Assembly: GCA_964019695.1 (NCBI GenBank)
Contig: OZ026521.1
Span: 33,019,601-33,083,600 of the forward strand
Reading direction: 5' to 3'
DNA length: 64,000 bases
Source of the DNA: Loripinus fragilis
Lineage: Eukaryota; Mollusca; Bivalvia; Lucinida; Lucinidae
The notes beneath the pieces were generated by a model. That model was not told the DNA's origin. It searched no databases and saw nothing but the letters and a program-made list of their open reading frames with translations. Below are positions 28,601-32,743 of this stretch, one piece after another. Made by a program: the position numbers and the translations under genes. The stretch's first letter is position 1, and each line of letters begins with the position of its first letter.

Positions 28601-31600
28601 CTTGATCCACATCTGAACTAAGGGTGAGGTTGGTGCACCATTAAACAGGTTTAAGCCCTCCAGTAAAATATTTTACTGACCATTCCAAGGCGGTACTTCT
28701 TTGGTGGATTGTTTTTGTTTTTTCTGTCTTGTGTTTGCTATGCCTTTGTGCCCGTCTGTTTATATGTGCCTTGTGGTCACCTGCTGGGAAAGGGCTGCCC
28801 TCTTGTCTCTTGTTTGTGGTGTCTAACTGTGAGTTTGTCACTTTCCCATTGGTTTTTTTTTTTTATTTGATTCTTTACGTCCACTCAACAATCTTTCAGT
28901 TATGTGGGACGGGTCTTCCTGGGTTGAACCAGTACTAAGCTAGGATAAATGTGTCTTGCTCAAGGACCACAACGCAGTGACGCTGGTGAGGCTCGAACCC
29001 GCAGCCCTTCGGTCTCGAGTCAAGCACTCTACCACTGAGCCACTGCGCTCCCTGTTGGTATCCTGGGTCAGGTGTAGTACTTAATTGTATCGATTCCTGA
29101 TATTTGCACCCTTACTTACTTTTACTTATGTAACAAATGCTACTGTCCCCACCTTTCAGCATATACAGTATGGCAGTCAAAATGCCCAGTACCTGGTAAA
29201 ACCTGTCTTGATGCCATGGAAACCAGTGAGTATCGCCTACAATTCACATGCAGGGATGCTTACGGAAGTTCTGACACACAAAATCTCACAGTGCTCGTCA
29301 TAAAGCCACAAACTCCAACACAAGACAAAGGTAAGGCCAAAATAAAAAAAATACCTGTATTTAGGTTAACCCCGACCCTCCTTAATTTACTTGTGAAACC
29401 TCGATTTTTTTAAGGTTTTCTGTAAAAAATATAATTTTATGCATTTTGAAAGGCATTCCAGGAAAAAAATGTGTGGCTACACCACCTAAAATACAGGAAA
29501 TACACTTATGTTTTTGTTACTTGGCCTAAGTTGCTGTTTGCACTACACTCTACCCCAATTTATATCCTGTTAAACTGCAGCATTCCAGTTGTAAGCATGT
29601 ATATTTTATCAGAGTGGAAAACAGTGTGGATCCTGATCAGATGGCTTTGTTAGAAGCCAGCTAATCTGGATCTACAGTGTTTTCAAAATAGGATAAATCT
29701 GGATTCAGCAGGACAAGGATTGATTCAGGGGTGTATCAGGATTAAAATTGGAAGCACGCACTGTTTGTTTGTGTTCATGTCCCAGTCAACAATTTTCAGT
29801 CATGCCAGGATGTGTATCTTGTCTTCTTTGGTTGAACCAATATTAAGCACAGGATACAGTCTTGCTCAAGGACAAAATGCAATGCCTCTGATGAGTCTCA
29901 AACCAGAAACCCCTTGACCCCAAGTCTACCACTGAACCACCTCTCCACTATAGCTCCCTTGTACACTAAGGTGAAAATGTGTCTGTAGAGCTGGCTTTCA
30001 CCTCTTTGAATTTTTGGCTTGAATTTACAAGGATTACTCATCCCCAGATGAATTTTTTGTGGCTTTGAGAGTACATGGTGAATTGCTAGGTAGAGCCTTG
30101 TGATTCAACTAACATTCTCAAAGCCATACCTGGTGAACTTGATATCAAAAGATGCTCATCCATTATTCTCTTTTTTTAAAAGGTCTAATTTCTTATTTCA
30201 GACAATAATACACCTATCATTGTGGGGGCTGTTACTTTAGTTGCAACTAGTTTGGTCATGTATTGAATTTATTTAAAAATTAAGGTAAAGAGACGAAGTG
30301 CAAGGCCTTCCTGAGCATTTTATCACTTTTCCCCAACAAATTTAATAATAAATAATTTCAATAATACAAGAGCATGATTGTAAGATGAGACTTTTATTAC
30401 GTTGAAATCTCCTTTTTGCATGAAAAAAGCAGATCTTTTTGGCTGTCGTTTACATAAGGTTATAAATATAATTATGTAAAACACTGGTGTACTATGGATT
30501 TTCATACATGGCGTTATATCATTTTCGGACGCCATGTCATATGATAAATCATTTTTAGAGGTCTCTTAGAGGCCCCCTGATAAGCGCATGTAATTGAAAT
30601 TTTTTATTTCTCAACCCAGACATATGTTGTGGGTACTCAAAAGAACTGTCTTGTTGAGACGGTTCTTTTGAGCACCCAAAATATATGATTAAATTGATGG
30701 GTAAGAAAATATAAGACAATTCTACCCTCAAAAATGTTGTTTTATTGGACCTATGCTTCTAGTTTCAGACAATAACACAGCTATCATTGTGGGAGCAGTT
30801 GTGGGAGCTGTGGCTTTAGTTGCAGCTAGTTTGATCATGTATTGAAATTATTAAACAAATTGAGGAGAGACGAAGTGCCAGGCCTTCCTGAGCATTTTAT
30901 CACTTTTTCCCAACAAATTTAATAAATTCAATAATACAGGAACATAAATATCATATAACACGTAAAAATACTTTGAAGTCTGATTTTTGCATGAAAAAAA
31001 TCAAGATCTTATGGCTGTCGTTACATAAAGTTATCAATATACATGATATATGTAAAACACTGGTGTACAATAGATTTAAATATGTGGTGTAATATCACTC
31101 TTAGAAACCATGTTATACAGTAAATCATTTTTAGAGGTCTCATAAGAGGCCCCCAGATAAGAGAATGTAATTGATTTTTTTAATTTTTATTTCTCAACTG
31201 AGACATATGTTGTGGGTACTCAAAAGAACCGTCTCATTGAGACGGTTCTTTTGAGTACCCAAAACATATGATTAAATTGATGGGTGAGAAAATATTGACA
31301 ATTTTATGCACAAAAAAGTTTGCTTATCTTGTTTCAGACAATAACACAGCTATCATTGTGGGAGCAGTCGTGGGAGGTGTTGCCTTAGTTGCAGCTAGTT
31401 CGGTTGTATTAGGATTTGCTATAAAGAGATGGAACAGAACATTCGTTCATCCACAGCCTTCTAAACCAGGTCCCTGGACAAAAGTGATCAGAGGCATAAA
31501 TAAACCAAAAATTACATCTGTAGTTTCACCTTCAAATGGTACAATGTTGAATCAGACTGGACAAGGAGGAGCTTTATTTGATGTTGTGTTACCCGGGGAA

Positions 31601-31642
31601 AATTCAACTTTTCGTCCTCCAATAAGTACTCGTCTTGAGTAA
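4551..31642 (+). CDS. Cadherin-like single-pass membrane protein, 3' half (join of ten exons)
   Basis: Ten exons (4551-4696, 5681-5870, 11950-12147, 14128-14286, 16573-16692, 17690-17884, 23072-23217, 25790-25979, 29160-29330, 31338-31642) join without a frame break into 605 residues. All introns have AG acceptors and GT donors. Residues 1-48 end one cadherin-like domain; 49-177 are the next, 178-270, 271-384 and 385-504 three more; 509-533 form a membrane helix; 534-605 a short cytosolic tail. Beta-strand patterns such as VFNINSVTGSI, VTVDEAE and FTCRDAYGSSDTQNLTVLV match cadherin repeats, but the calcium signatures are eroded: no LDRE is seen, and GENKAPVLLNLP is the nearest thing to a DxNDNxP linker. 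No catenin-binding region is evident in the tail. Likely an adhesion or recognition receptor; the ligand cannot be read. The 5' exons are missing from the window. Confidence 0.82.
4697..5680. other. Intron content: dispersed repeat near the acceptor
   Basis: From 4697 to about 5370 nothing is recognised. About 5375-5530 is a copy of the dispersed repeat ending in GATCATACTCACTTA (see 13040-13465). Its closest relative in the window is the copy at 22872-23030, sharing CTTACAGMTGTATTGTTACT. The other copy also lies just upstream of an exon of this gene. Confidence 0.55.
5681..5870 (+). CDS. Cadherin-like gene, exon b (type B, first copy)
   Basis: 190 nt between TTTCAG and the weak donor GTAATA; phase 0 start, phase 1 end. 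Encodes residues 49-111, the N-terminal half of a cadherin-like domain, with an NVTVLED strand, DGN, and DNVTCVI. Paralogue of 25790-25979, identical in length and phase, sharing NVTV, RKxLL, DGN and DNVTC. The next exon supplies CT to complete a Ser codon. Without splicing the frame stays open only to 5992, so read-through would give a short non-homologous end. Confidence 0.85.
5945..6142. mobile_element. Palindromic MITE in intron
   Basis: Outer arms AGAGTGACAGTGACGTATG and its near reverse complement before 6142 enclose an almost perfect inner palindrome at 6032-6080 (GATAGATCACTTGTGTGTTA). Non-coding. Confidence 0.7.
6219..7290. mobile_element. 1.07-kb TIR element filled with GGAGCCTAT motifs
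   Basis: Terminal inverted repeats of about 85 bp: left 6219-6305 begins GGTATATAGACGCAAAGGAG, right ends at 7290 with its complement. The motif GGAGCCTAT or its complement ATAGGCTCC recurs inside the arms and again near 6668, 6739, 6770 and 6825. The flanks, CAACCATCTTC on the left and GATCTTGCTGCGGAAGAG on the right, read as two halves of the GATCATACTCACTTG-family repeat, so this element interrupts an older repeat. No ORF of transposase length. Confidence 0.75.
7392..9217. mobile_element. Large foldback element, arms about 330 bp
   Basis: Left arm 7392-7722 and right arm 8885-9217 are inverted copies. Both contain TTGCACGYTGCCTGATAAAC, CTCACAGCATGTGC and TTGCACTTTTTGAATGA. Each arm ends in a second-order palindrome of about 170 bp (ATAAATAGAATACCAGGT to ACCTAGTATTCTCT). 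A decayed copy of that inner palindrome lies at 30010-30170. The centre includes a fragment of the GATCATACTCACTTG-family repeat near 7730-7790 and a GCGCTGATCAG-family hairpin at 7880-8060. Confidence 0.7.
7880..8060. mobile_element. GCGCTGATCAG-family MITE
   Basis: Contains AGCCTGCTCAGCCACAGAGA, ACTAGCTAGAA, GGCGCTGATCAG and CAAACCCCAAAGACAGG. Related copies are recognisable at 10930-11160, 34010-34200, 35570-35690, 42890-43220 and, in part, 41395-41450, in either orientation. Confidence 0.55.
9465..9682 (-). mobile_element. tRNA-derived SINE, family 1
   Basis: On the minus strand the head reads GTGGCTCAGTGGTAGAGTG (A-box-like) followed 30-40 bp later by GGGTTTGAGCC (B-box-like). The body ends in a (CAAA)n tail at about 9468-9492. 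Further copies in the same orientation lie at 28855-29055 and, decayed, at 29755-29960. Confidence 0.75.
9683..10929. other. Intron stretch without recognised element
   Basis: Only weak similarity is seen. Text around 9970-10240 resembles a dispersed repeat also present at 23400-23660 and 30270-30580 (TAATACARGARCAYGA and TGAAATCTC boxes). Nothing coding is supported. Confidence 0.35.
10930..11160. mobile_element. GCGCTGATCAG-family MITE, second copy
   Basis: Inverted arms around AGACTGATCAGCGCC with TCTAGCTAGTCTCTGTAGCT and CCCCAAAGACAGG at one end. Same family as 7880-8060. Confidence 0.55.
11640..11875. mobile_element. MITE, ATTTCCAACAATGTGG family, copy 1
   Basis: About 235 bp with inverted ends (left GTCATGTGATTTCCAACAAT, right its diverged complement TTGTTGGAAATCT) and a central palindrome CTGCGCATATGCGCAG. 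Copies at 17400-17630 and 43436-43680 share TTAGAAACTC and AGCAAAGGCTCTGATCAGAC. Confidence 0.75.
11950..12147 (+). CDS. Cadherin-like gene, exon c (type C, first copy)
   Basis: 198 nt, phase 1 to phase 1, after TCATTTTAG and before GTAAGT. Encodes residues 113-177: SVWKKNC, a Cys-rich turn (CSDPECGPICDGSGC), the strand YFLEFECYDAYGSSDIKNL and the linker GENKAPVLLNLP, the closest match in the protein to a cadherin inter-domain DxNDNxP. Paralogue of 29160-29330, which shares VWxxxC, DAYGSSD and NLTxLV but has a shorter Cys loop (171 nt). The last base plus CG of the next exon make Ala. Confidence 0.88.
12177..12335. repeat. Near-perfect palindrome
   Basis: Arms of about 70 bp: GAAATTCAAATGTTTTGTTA and ATGTCTTTTATTTCACAAGT on the left are complemented on the right. 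It probably marks one end of a longer element, since a second hairpin (TTGTATTTTCACTGCTGTGA and its complement) follows at 12630-12700. Confidence 0.7.
12750..13039. other. Intron stretch, nothing coding
   Basis: Holds a loose palindrome near 12765-12890 (GAGTGCGAGGGTGGG against CCCATCCTCACATG). No further assignment. Confidence 0.35.
13040..13465 (+). repeat. Dispersed repeat ending GATAATACCCACTT (family R1)
   Basis: The most complete copies of this repeat are here and at 53045-53430. Order of landmarks: TTGTTTCTCTATGATGATGC, AAGCCTCCATACGAGC, TAGGCTGCTGTTCGTTCTAAG, CTGTTGTTGTTGATTCATTG, TTTGTGTMCATTCTAGTT, GAAGAGA, TGTGTGATTGTGGTATTTCC. Partial copies are at 5375-5530, 20030-20325, 21760-21828 with 22870-23030, 25440-25725 and 27725-27785. 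No coding potential and no clear A/B box. Confidence 0.65.
13715..14010. repeat. Dispersed repeat of about 300 bp, copy 1
   Basis: Shares AGCAAACAAGAAGCTTGTTT, GTGTCACWTYTGGTGAATGA and GGGCAAGTGAGCTTGGCAG with 28025-28310. The three overlapping reading frames here are not conserved in the second copy, so no gene is called. Confidence 0.6.
14128..14286 (+). CDS. Cadherin-like gene, exon d
   Basis: 159 nt, phase 1 to phase 1, after TTTTCTAG and before GTAACA. Encodes residues 179-230, the first half of a cadherin-like domain: ASVNASHLGTEGDTIFTT (the usual VxExxxxGTxV strand A/B pattern), DFSLQFGVS and FFLNE, where cadherins have FxID before the TG turn. It follows directly on NLP of exon c and splices to SGEVIL of exon e. 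Confidence 0.85.
14670..14865. mobile_element. MITE with AGATCAGACTGCTTC hairpin
   Basis: Palindrome CAGACTGCTTCTGAAGAAGC with CAGACCCAGAT and AGGGTCT flanks, then GAATTCCAGCC and CATTTTATTTGAGAA. Related copies occur at 17255-17410, 34430-34625 and 39520-39735 (inverted). Confidence 0.65.
14979..15043. mobile_element. Compact hairpin element (AAAAGAACCGTC family), copy 1
   Basis: TTAAAAGAACCGTCACATCG followed by AGACGGTTCTTTTGAGTACC and ACATATG. Other copies: 19525-19570 (half only), 23290-23356, 30621-30687, 31204-31270, 34760-34826, 40407-40472, 40563-40612 (decayed), 43758-43825, 44849-44915, 45007-45070. Confidence 0.8.
15240..15572 (-). mobile_element. tRNA-derived SINE, family 2, copy 1
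   Basis: On the minus strand it starts GCCGGGCCGCGTAGCGCAT, with a tRNA-like head whose B-box region has decayed (GTGATCCGG). A body of about 230 bp (TTCTCCTCCCTTCCGCTGAT, GTCAACAGC region) and a (CAAAA)n tail at 15240-15268 follow. The better-preserved second copy is at 32744-33070. Confidence 0.75.
15580..15650. repeat. Hairpin around CATTTCATC / GATGAAATG
   Basis: AAACAGTGAAGACCCGGATG pairs with CATCAGGGTCTTCACTGTTT. Similar hairpins are at 32285-32355 and, decayed, 25330-25430 and 58850-58925. Confidence 0.65.
15745..16440. repeat. Tandem array, unit about 140 bp
   Basis: Four to five units beginning TGACCTTGACCTTGGGGTCA and AAGGTCACACAAAATG, followed by GTGACCTATGCACCTG, TTTGAAGTTGCTAYGTCC and GAGATGCATTTACAAGAAA. 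The array ends at CACAGACGGACGACGG, a tail that commonly closes retroelement-like repeats in molluscs. Non-coding. Confidence 0.65.
16573..16692 (+). CDS. Cadherin-like gene, exon e
   Basis: 120 nt, phase 1 to phase 1, after TATCATAG and before GTAGGT. Encodes residues 232-270: the TG-like turn SGEVIL and strands F and G (FEMRICVRDRRNEVCGNLTIYF), where cadherins have YxLxVxAxD. Two Cys flank the last turn. It completes the domain begun by exon d and ends in A, completed by GT of exon f as Ser. Confidence 0.83.
16975..17165. repeat. Dispersed repeat CCCTTTCCCAGCAGGTGA, copy 1
   Basis: Shares CCCTTTCCCAGCAGKTGA, CACAAGGC and AATGGTCAGYAAA with 63615-63860 (same orientation) and 28570-28830 (inverted). 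Confidence 0.55.
17400..17630. mobile_element. MITE, ATTTCCAACAATGTGG family, copy 2
   Basis: Closely similar to 11640-11875 (CTGCGACATATGATTTCCAA to TCATTGTTGGAAATCTCATG). It ends about 60 bp before exon f. Confidence 0.75.
17690..17884 (+). CDS. Cadherin-like gene, exon f
   Basis: 195 nt, phase 1 to phase 1, after GTTTTTCAG and before GTAAGT. Encodes residues 272-335, the first half of a cadherin-like domain: GCFQTPTC, EEGEELFTMIVPNATDQ and the conserved-looking strand FFSIVNSDLDVFNINSVTG, which continues straight into SILTKGNITV of exon g. This junction is the clearest cadherin signature in the window. Confidence 0.88.
17960..18148. mobile_element. MITE with CTTAAAGCGCCA ends, copy 1
   Basis: Left end ACTCTTAAAGCGCCAATCAG and right end GGTGGCGCTTTATGGGTT are inverted; inner GCAGCAGAAGACA pairs with TGTCTTCTGCTGC. 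Relatives: 37142-37382 and 45405-45603, which carry a hairpin insert. Confidence 0.7.
18335..18515. mobile_element. MITE (CTCTTTATAGCGACATTC), copy 1
   Basis: Ends in TGTCGTTGTTAAGAGGGTT, the complement of the left end. Shares ATGTACCAGTTTAGCTTGAA with 33545-33708. Confidence 0.65.
18698..18835. mobile_element. Foldback MITE (GAGGTTATAAAACTT), copy 1
   Basis: Arms of about 60 bp: CTGACCTTGAGGTTATAAAA and its complement TTTTATAACCTCGAGGCCAG, with CAATGATTGG/CCAATCATTG at the tip. Related in its ends to 38986-39232. Confidence 0.7.
18850..20029. other. Intron stretch, no gene
   Basis: Contains one half-copy of the AAAAGAACCGTC hairpin at 19525-19570 (right arm missing). Otherwise nothing recognised. 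Confidence 0.4.
20030..20325 (+). repeat. Family R1 dispersed repeat, partial
   Basis: Begins TAGCTTAGGCTGCTGTCTG and ends CTGAACATACTCACTTGC; see 13040-13465 for landmarks. Confidence 0.6.
20326..21759. other. Intron stretch; one hydrophobic minus-strand ORF not called
   Basis: A 106-codon open frame on the minus strand (20816-20496) is rich in hydrophobic residues but has no recognisable motif, splice context or homologue that I know. AT-rich DNA easily gives such frames. The rest shows nothing. Confidence 0.35.
21760..21828 (+). repeat. Family R1 repeat, left fragment
   Basis: CTGTGGGAGTTCTGTGTTTG and TTTTGTTATG belong to family R1. The repeat resumes at 22870 with CATTCTAGTTTAGCAATCAT, so the element between them is a later insertion. 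Confidence 0.65.
21829..22869. mobile_element. 1.04-kb TIR element filled with GCGAAYA motifs
   Basis: Ends are CCCTTACGGAAAA (left) and TTTTCCATAAGGG (right). The interior has more than twenty GCGAAYA, GTGAACA or TTCGC/TTCAC words on both strands, often as GCAGCGAATAT followed by CTGCGAACATT. No transposase ORF. It splits a family R1 repeat and lies about 200 bp upstream of exon g. Confidence 0.75.
23072..23217 (+). CDS. Cadherin-like gene, exon g (type A, second copy)
   Basis: 146 nt, phase 1 to phase 0, after ATTTACAG and before GTAAGT. Residues 337-384: GSILTKGNITVYPSFP, DLSITVQV, ESCDYTSTCNMSMTVAFTNW. Paralogue of 4551-4696. It completes the domain started by exon f. The two copies differ mainly in the middle (TIDLSITVQV against DKNFSIVVRV), so duplication is old. 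Confidence 0.88.
23290..23356. mobile_element. Compact hairpin element, AAAAGAACCGTC family
   Basis: ACTCAAAAGAACCGTCTCAA pairs with AGAGGGTTCTTTTGAGCACC, bounded by CATATG-like ends. Lies 70 bp after exon g. Confidence 0.8.
23718..24195. mobile_element. MITE, GGCCAGATTTTTTATTAG family, copy 1
   Basis: Starts TTAGGCCAGAATCTTTTTAT and ends ATATCTGGCCTTA. Inside: TGTAATTTTCCAGAAAGTAG, CCATCGACTCTAAATAT, TGAGAGTGACACTGTTAAAA, then a poly-C tract and GACCCTAAATCTGA. Other copies 27263-27668 (same orientation) and 49088-49507 (inverted). Confidence 0.8.
24333..24834. mobile_element. 502-bp MITE with 52-bp inverted repeats
   Basis: Left end CACTGTAGTCATACCACTAC, right end its complement with a few mismatches. 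Both arms contain GGGTCTCGTCAC and its complement. ATACT occurs directly outside both ends, consistent with a 5-bp target duplication. Non-coding. Confidence 0.82.
24835..25439. other. Intron stretch, nothing recognised beyond a decayed hairpin
   Basis: 25330-25430 resembles the CATTTCATC hairpin family (CCCTGATAAAATGC and GCAGCATTTCATCTGATG). No coding evidence. Confidence 0.4.
25440..25725 (+). repeat. Family R1 dispersed repeat
   Basis: GGCTTAGGCTGCTGTCCATT to CTGATCATACTCACTTGT. It ends 65 bp before exon h. Confidence 0.65.
25790..25979 (+). CDS. Cadherin-like gene, exon h (type B, second copy)
   Basis: 190 nt, phase 0 to phase 1, after ATATTTTAG and before GTAAGT. Residues 385-447: PITIDNLPANVTVDEAE (a good cadherin strand A with VxVxE), GRKRLLALQTVDGNKEEE, DNVTCTMAN, LFELEDNGQ. 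Paralogue of 5681-5870 with the same length and phases. N-glycosylation sequons NVT occur at both shared positions. Confidence 0.88.
26361..26598. mobile_element. 238-bp element with 19-bp perfect TIRs, filled with ATATCCC
   Basis: CACTAGTGAGGCCCTGGAA at 26361-26379 and its exact complement at 26580-26598. The outermost eight bases are themselves palindromic. The interior is about a dozen ATATCCC, TATCCCT or ATCCC words, all in one orientation, spaced by A/T-rich text. Confidence 0.85.
26628..26940. mobile_element. About 310-bp TIR element filled with GAATAGTGAATAATG
   Basis: Left end GAGGGTCCGGATGGGG, right end CCCCATCCAGACCCTC preceded by a poly-C run. The interior consists largely of variants of TAATGAATAGTGAATAATG in one orientation. 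It lies 30 bp after the ATATCCC element. Confidence 0.82.
27263..27668. mobile_element. MITE, GGCCAGATTTTTTATTAG family, copy 2
   Basis: Same landmarks as 23718-24195; ends TTAGGCCAGATTTTTTATTA and ATCTGGCCTTAT. Confidence 0.8.
28025..28310. repeat. Dispersed repeat of about 300 bp, copy 2
   Basis: Similar to 13715-14010 along its length, including GCAAACAAGAAACTTGTTTT and GGGCAAGTGAGCTTGGCAG. Confidence 0.6.
28570..28830. repeat. Dispersed repeat CACCTGCTGGGAAAGGG
   Basis: Inverted relative to 63615-63860: shares TGGTGCACCATTAAAC, AGTAAAATATTTTACTG and CCTTGTGGTCACCTGCTGGG. Confidence 0.6.
28855..29055 (-). mobile_element. tRNA-derived SINE, family 1, second copy
   Basis: Minus strand: GGAGCGCAGTGGCTCAGTGG, then GGGTTCGAGCC, a clean B box. 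The A-rich tail is at 28855-28865. It ends about 100 bp before exon i. Confidence 0.8.
29160..29330 (+). CDS. Cadherin-like gene, exon i (type C, second copy)
   Basis: 171 nt, phase 1 to phase 1, after ACCTTTCAG and before GTAAGG. Residues 449-504: YTVWQSKCPVPGKTCLDAM, SEYRLQFTCRDAYGSSD, QNLTVLVIKP, then a Gln/Thr/Pro stalk (QTPTQDK). Paralogue of 11950-12147, lacking part of the Cys loop and the inter-domain linker. This makes sense because a membrane anchor follows instead of another domain. It can splice in the same phase to any of three downstream anchor exons. Confidence 0.88.
29755..29960 (-). mobile_element. SINE family 1, decayed copy
   Basis: GGTTGAACCAATATTAAGCA, CTTGCTCAAGGACAAAATGC and TCTACCACTGAACCAC match the copy at 28855-29055, with many changes in the promoter boxes. 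Confidence 0.6.
30010..30170. repeat. Decayed copy of the inner palindrome of the 7392-9217 foldback
   Basis: TTTGAGAGTACATGGTGAATTG pairs loosely with ATTCTCAAAGCCATACCTGG, followed by CTTGATATCAAAAGATG. It ends 30 bp before the first anchor-exon copy. Confidence 0.55.
30202..30266 (+). CDS. Alternative anchor exon 1 (short hydrophobic C terminus)
   Basis: TTATTTCAG acceptor, then a phase-1 frame (D)NNTPIIVGAVTLVATSLVMY and TGA. Compared with the next copy it lacks five codons within the hydrophobic run. It would end the protein inside or just after the membrane segment, with no cytosolic tail. The reading frame, acceptor and stop position are all kept, although the 3' half of the full-length exon is gone. 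It may be a used alternative exon or a recent relic; expression data would decide. Confidence 0.5.
30621..30687. mobile_element. Compact hairpin element inside the duplicated anchor unit (first)
   Basis: CTCAAAAGAACTGTCTTGTT pairs with GAGACGGTTCTTTTGAGCAC, flanked by CATATG-like ends and TTTATTTCTCAAC. Its position relative to the anchor exon is the same as at 31204-31270, so it was copied with the exon. Confidence 0.82.
30769..30845 (+). CDS. Alternative anchor exon 2 (short hydrophobic C terminus)
   Basis: TAGTTTCAG acceptor, phase 1. The first 19 or so codons match the full anchor exon (NNTAIIVGAVVGAVALVAAS), then LIMY and TGA. A small-residue-rich hydrophobic C terminus directly behind an Asn/Thr-rich stalk and without positive charges resembles a GPI-attachment signal. 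That is inference; a plain tail-less membrane form is equally possible. The unit from here to the next copy (569 bp) parallels the previous one (567 bp). Confidence 0.55.
31204..31270. mobile_element. Compact hairpin element inside the duplicated anchor unit (second)
   Basis: Near-perfect copy: CTCAAAAGAACCGTCTCATT pairs with GAGACGGTTCTTTTGAGTAC; ends ACATATG on both sides. It lies 68 bp before the full anchor exon. Confidence 0.85.
31338..31642 (+). CDS. Cadherin-like gene, last exon: transmembrane helix and cytosolic tail
   Basis: Starts in phase 1 after TTGTTTCAG; 100 codons and a TAA. Residues 509-533 are an uninterrupted hydrophobic helix with a Gly-rich face (GAVVGGVALVAA), stopped by KRWNR. 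The tail of about 70 residues is basic and Pro/Ser-rich (HPQPSKPGPW, TKVIRGINKPK, SVVSPSNGT) and ends VLPGENSTFRPPISTRLE. No catenin-binding, SH2 or ITIM-like motif is evident. The last 19 codons coincide with the first unit of the minisatellite that fills the 3' UTR. Confidence 0.88.
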
Positions 31643-32080
31643 TATGGTTCCCGAGGGAAATCCAAGCTCTCATCTTGAGTGATATGTAATGGAGGGAATT
31701 TCAATTTTTCCCCTTCAATGAGAACTTGTCTCAAGGAATATGTTGCCGAGGGAAATTCAACTTTTGCTGCTTATAAATACTCATCTTGAGTGATATGTTA
31801 CCTGAGGTAAATTCAACTTTTGCTGTCTATAAGCACTCATCTTGAGTAATATGTTACCTGAGGGAAATGCAACTTTTGCTGCTTATAAGTACTCATCTTG
31901 AGTGATATGTTACCTGAGGGAAACTCAACTTTTGCTGCTTATAAGTACTCATCTTGAGTAATATGTTACCTGATGGGGATTCAACTTTTCACAACTCAAT
32001 AAGTATTTGTCTCGAGTAATATGTTGCCTGAGGGAAATTCAATTTCTCACCCTCCAATAAAAACTTGTAATATATAGAAC
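31586..32080 (+). repeat. Minisatellite of about 55 bp spanning the stop codon and 3' UTR
   Basis: Nine units, consensus ATGTTACCTGAGGGAAATTC then AACTTTTGCTGCTTATAAG then TACTCATCTTGAGTAAT. Unit 1 (31586-31645) is coding and contains the stop TAA within GAGTAATAT; unit 2 is short and unit 3 diverged; units 4-7 are most alike. The following 200 bp are AT-rich and plausible 3' UTR. Confidence 0.82.
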
Positions 32081-32284
32081 TTATCAAACCTTTTCTTCTT
32101 TCTTTTACAATATTCATGTTTACAATCAAAACCCATTTAGTCATTATTTTCAGTATTACAAGTCATAGTAGATTTTCTTTTATAGTTGTCACACTAATAT
32201 AGAAAGTTTAAATGTAGTGTTGTATCTTTTAATAATGTTATTTATTCAATTAACCCTATATCTACTAGTTATTTCTAAATGCAC

Positions 32285-32355
32285 ACCTTGGCAAACAGTG
32301 AAGACCCAGATGAAATGATGCTGAATGCGGCATTTCATCAGGGTCTACACTGTTT
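32285..32355. repeat. Hairpin around CATTTCATC, second copy
   Basis: GGCAAACAGTGAAGACCCAG pairs with CATCAGGGTCTACACTGTTT. Confidence 0.65.
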
Positions 32356-32743
32356 GATAAGGCTAAAACAATCTTCAGAGAAAGAAATGCAATATTTTTT
32401 TTCGGAATTATAACTTAACCTCACAATATAAAAAACGATCATCCCTAGTTTATTGTATCAAACCAGAAGGAAGAACCCATTAGTGCATAAAGGGTTAATT
32501 TATGTACCAAACTGTTATACCATCTTACATAAGAGTTAATTACTGACATGATATCTATATTGATTTACCATGACATATAAAGTACATATATATGTAATAT
32601 GTTGTCTTCCATGTATATTTTTCACTTTGTGGAGAAAAATTATAACTTTTTGTCTTAATGGGCCAAACTGTTATACCATCTTACATAAGAGTTAATTACT
32701 GACATGAAACAGATAGATTTGCGACATGTAAAGTACATATATC

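Noticed and set aside
31552..31734. Minus-strand ORF over the end of the cadherin-like gene
   Set aside because: Antisense shadow of the minisatellite units that contain the true coding end.
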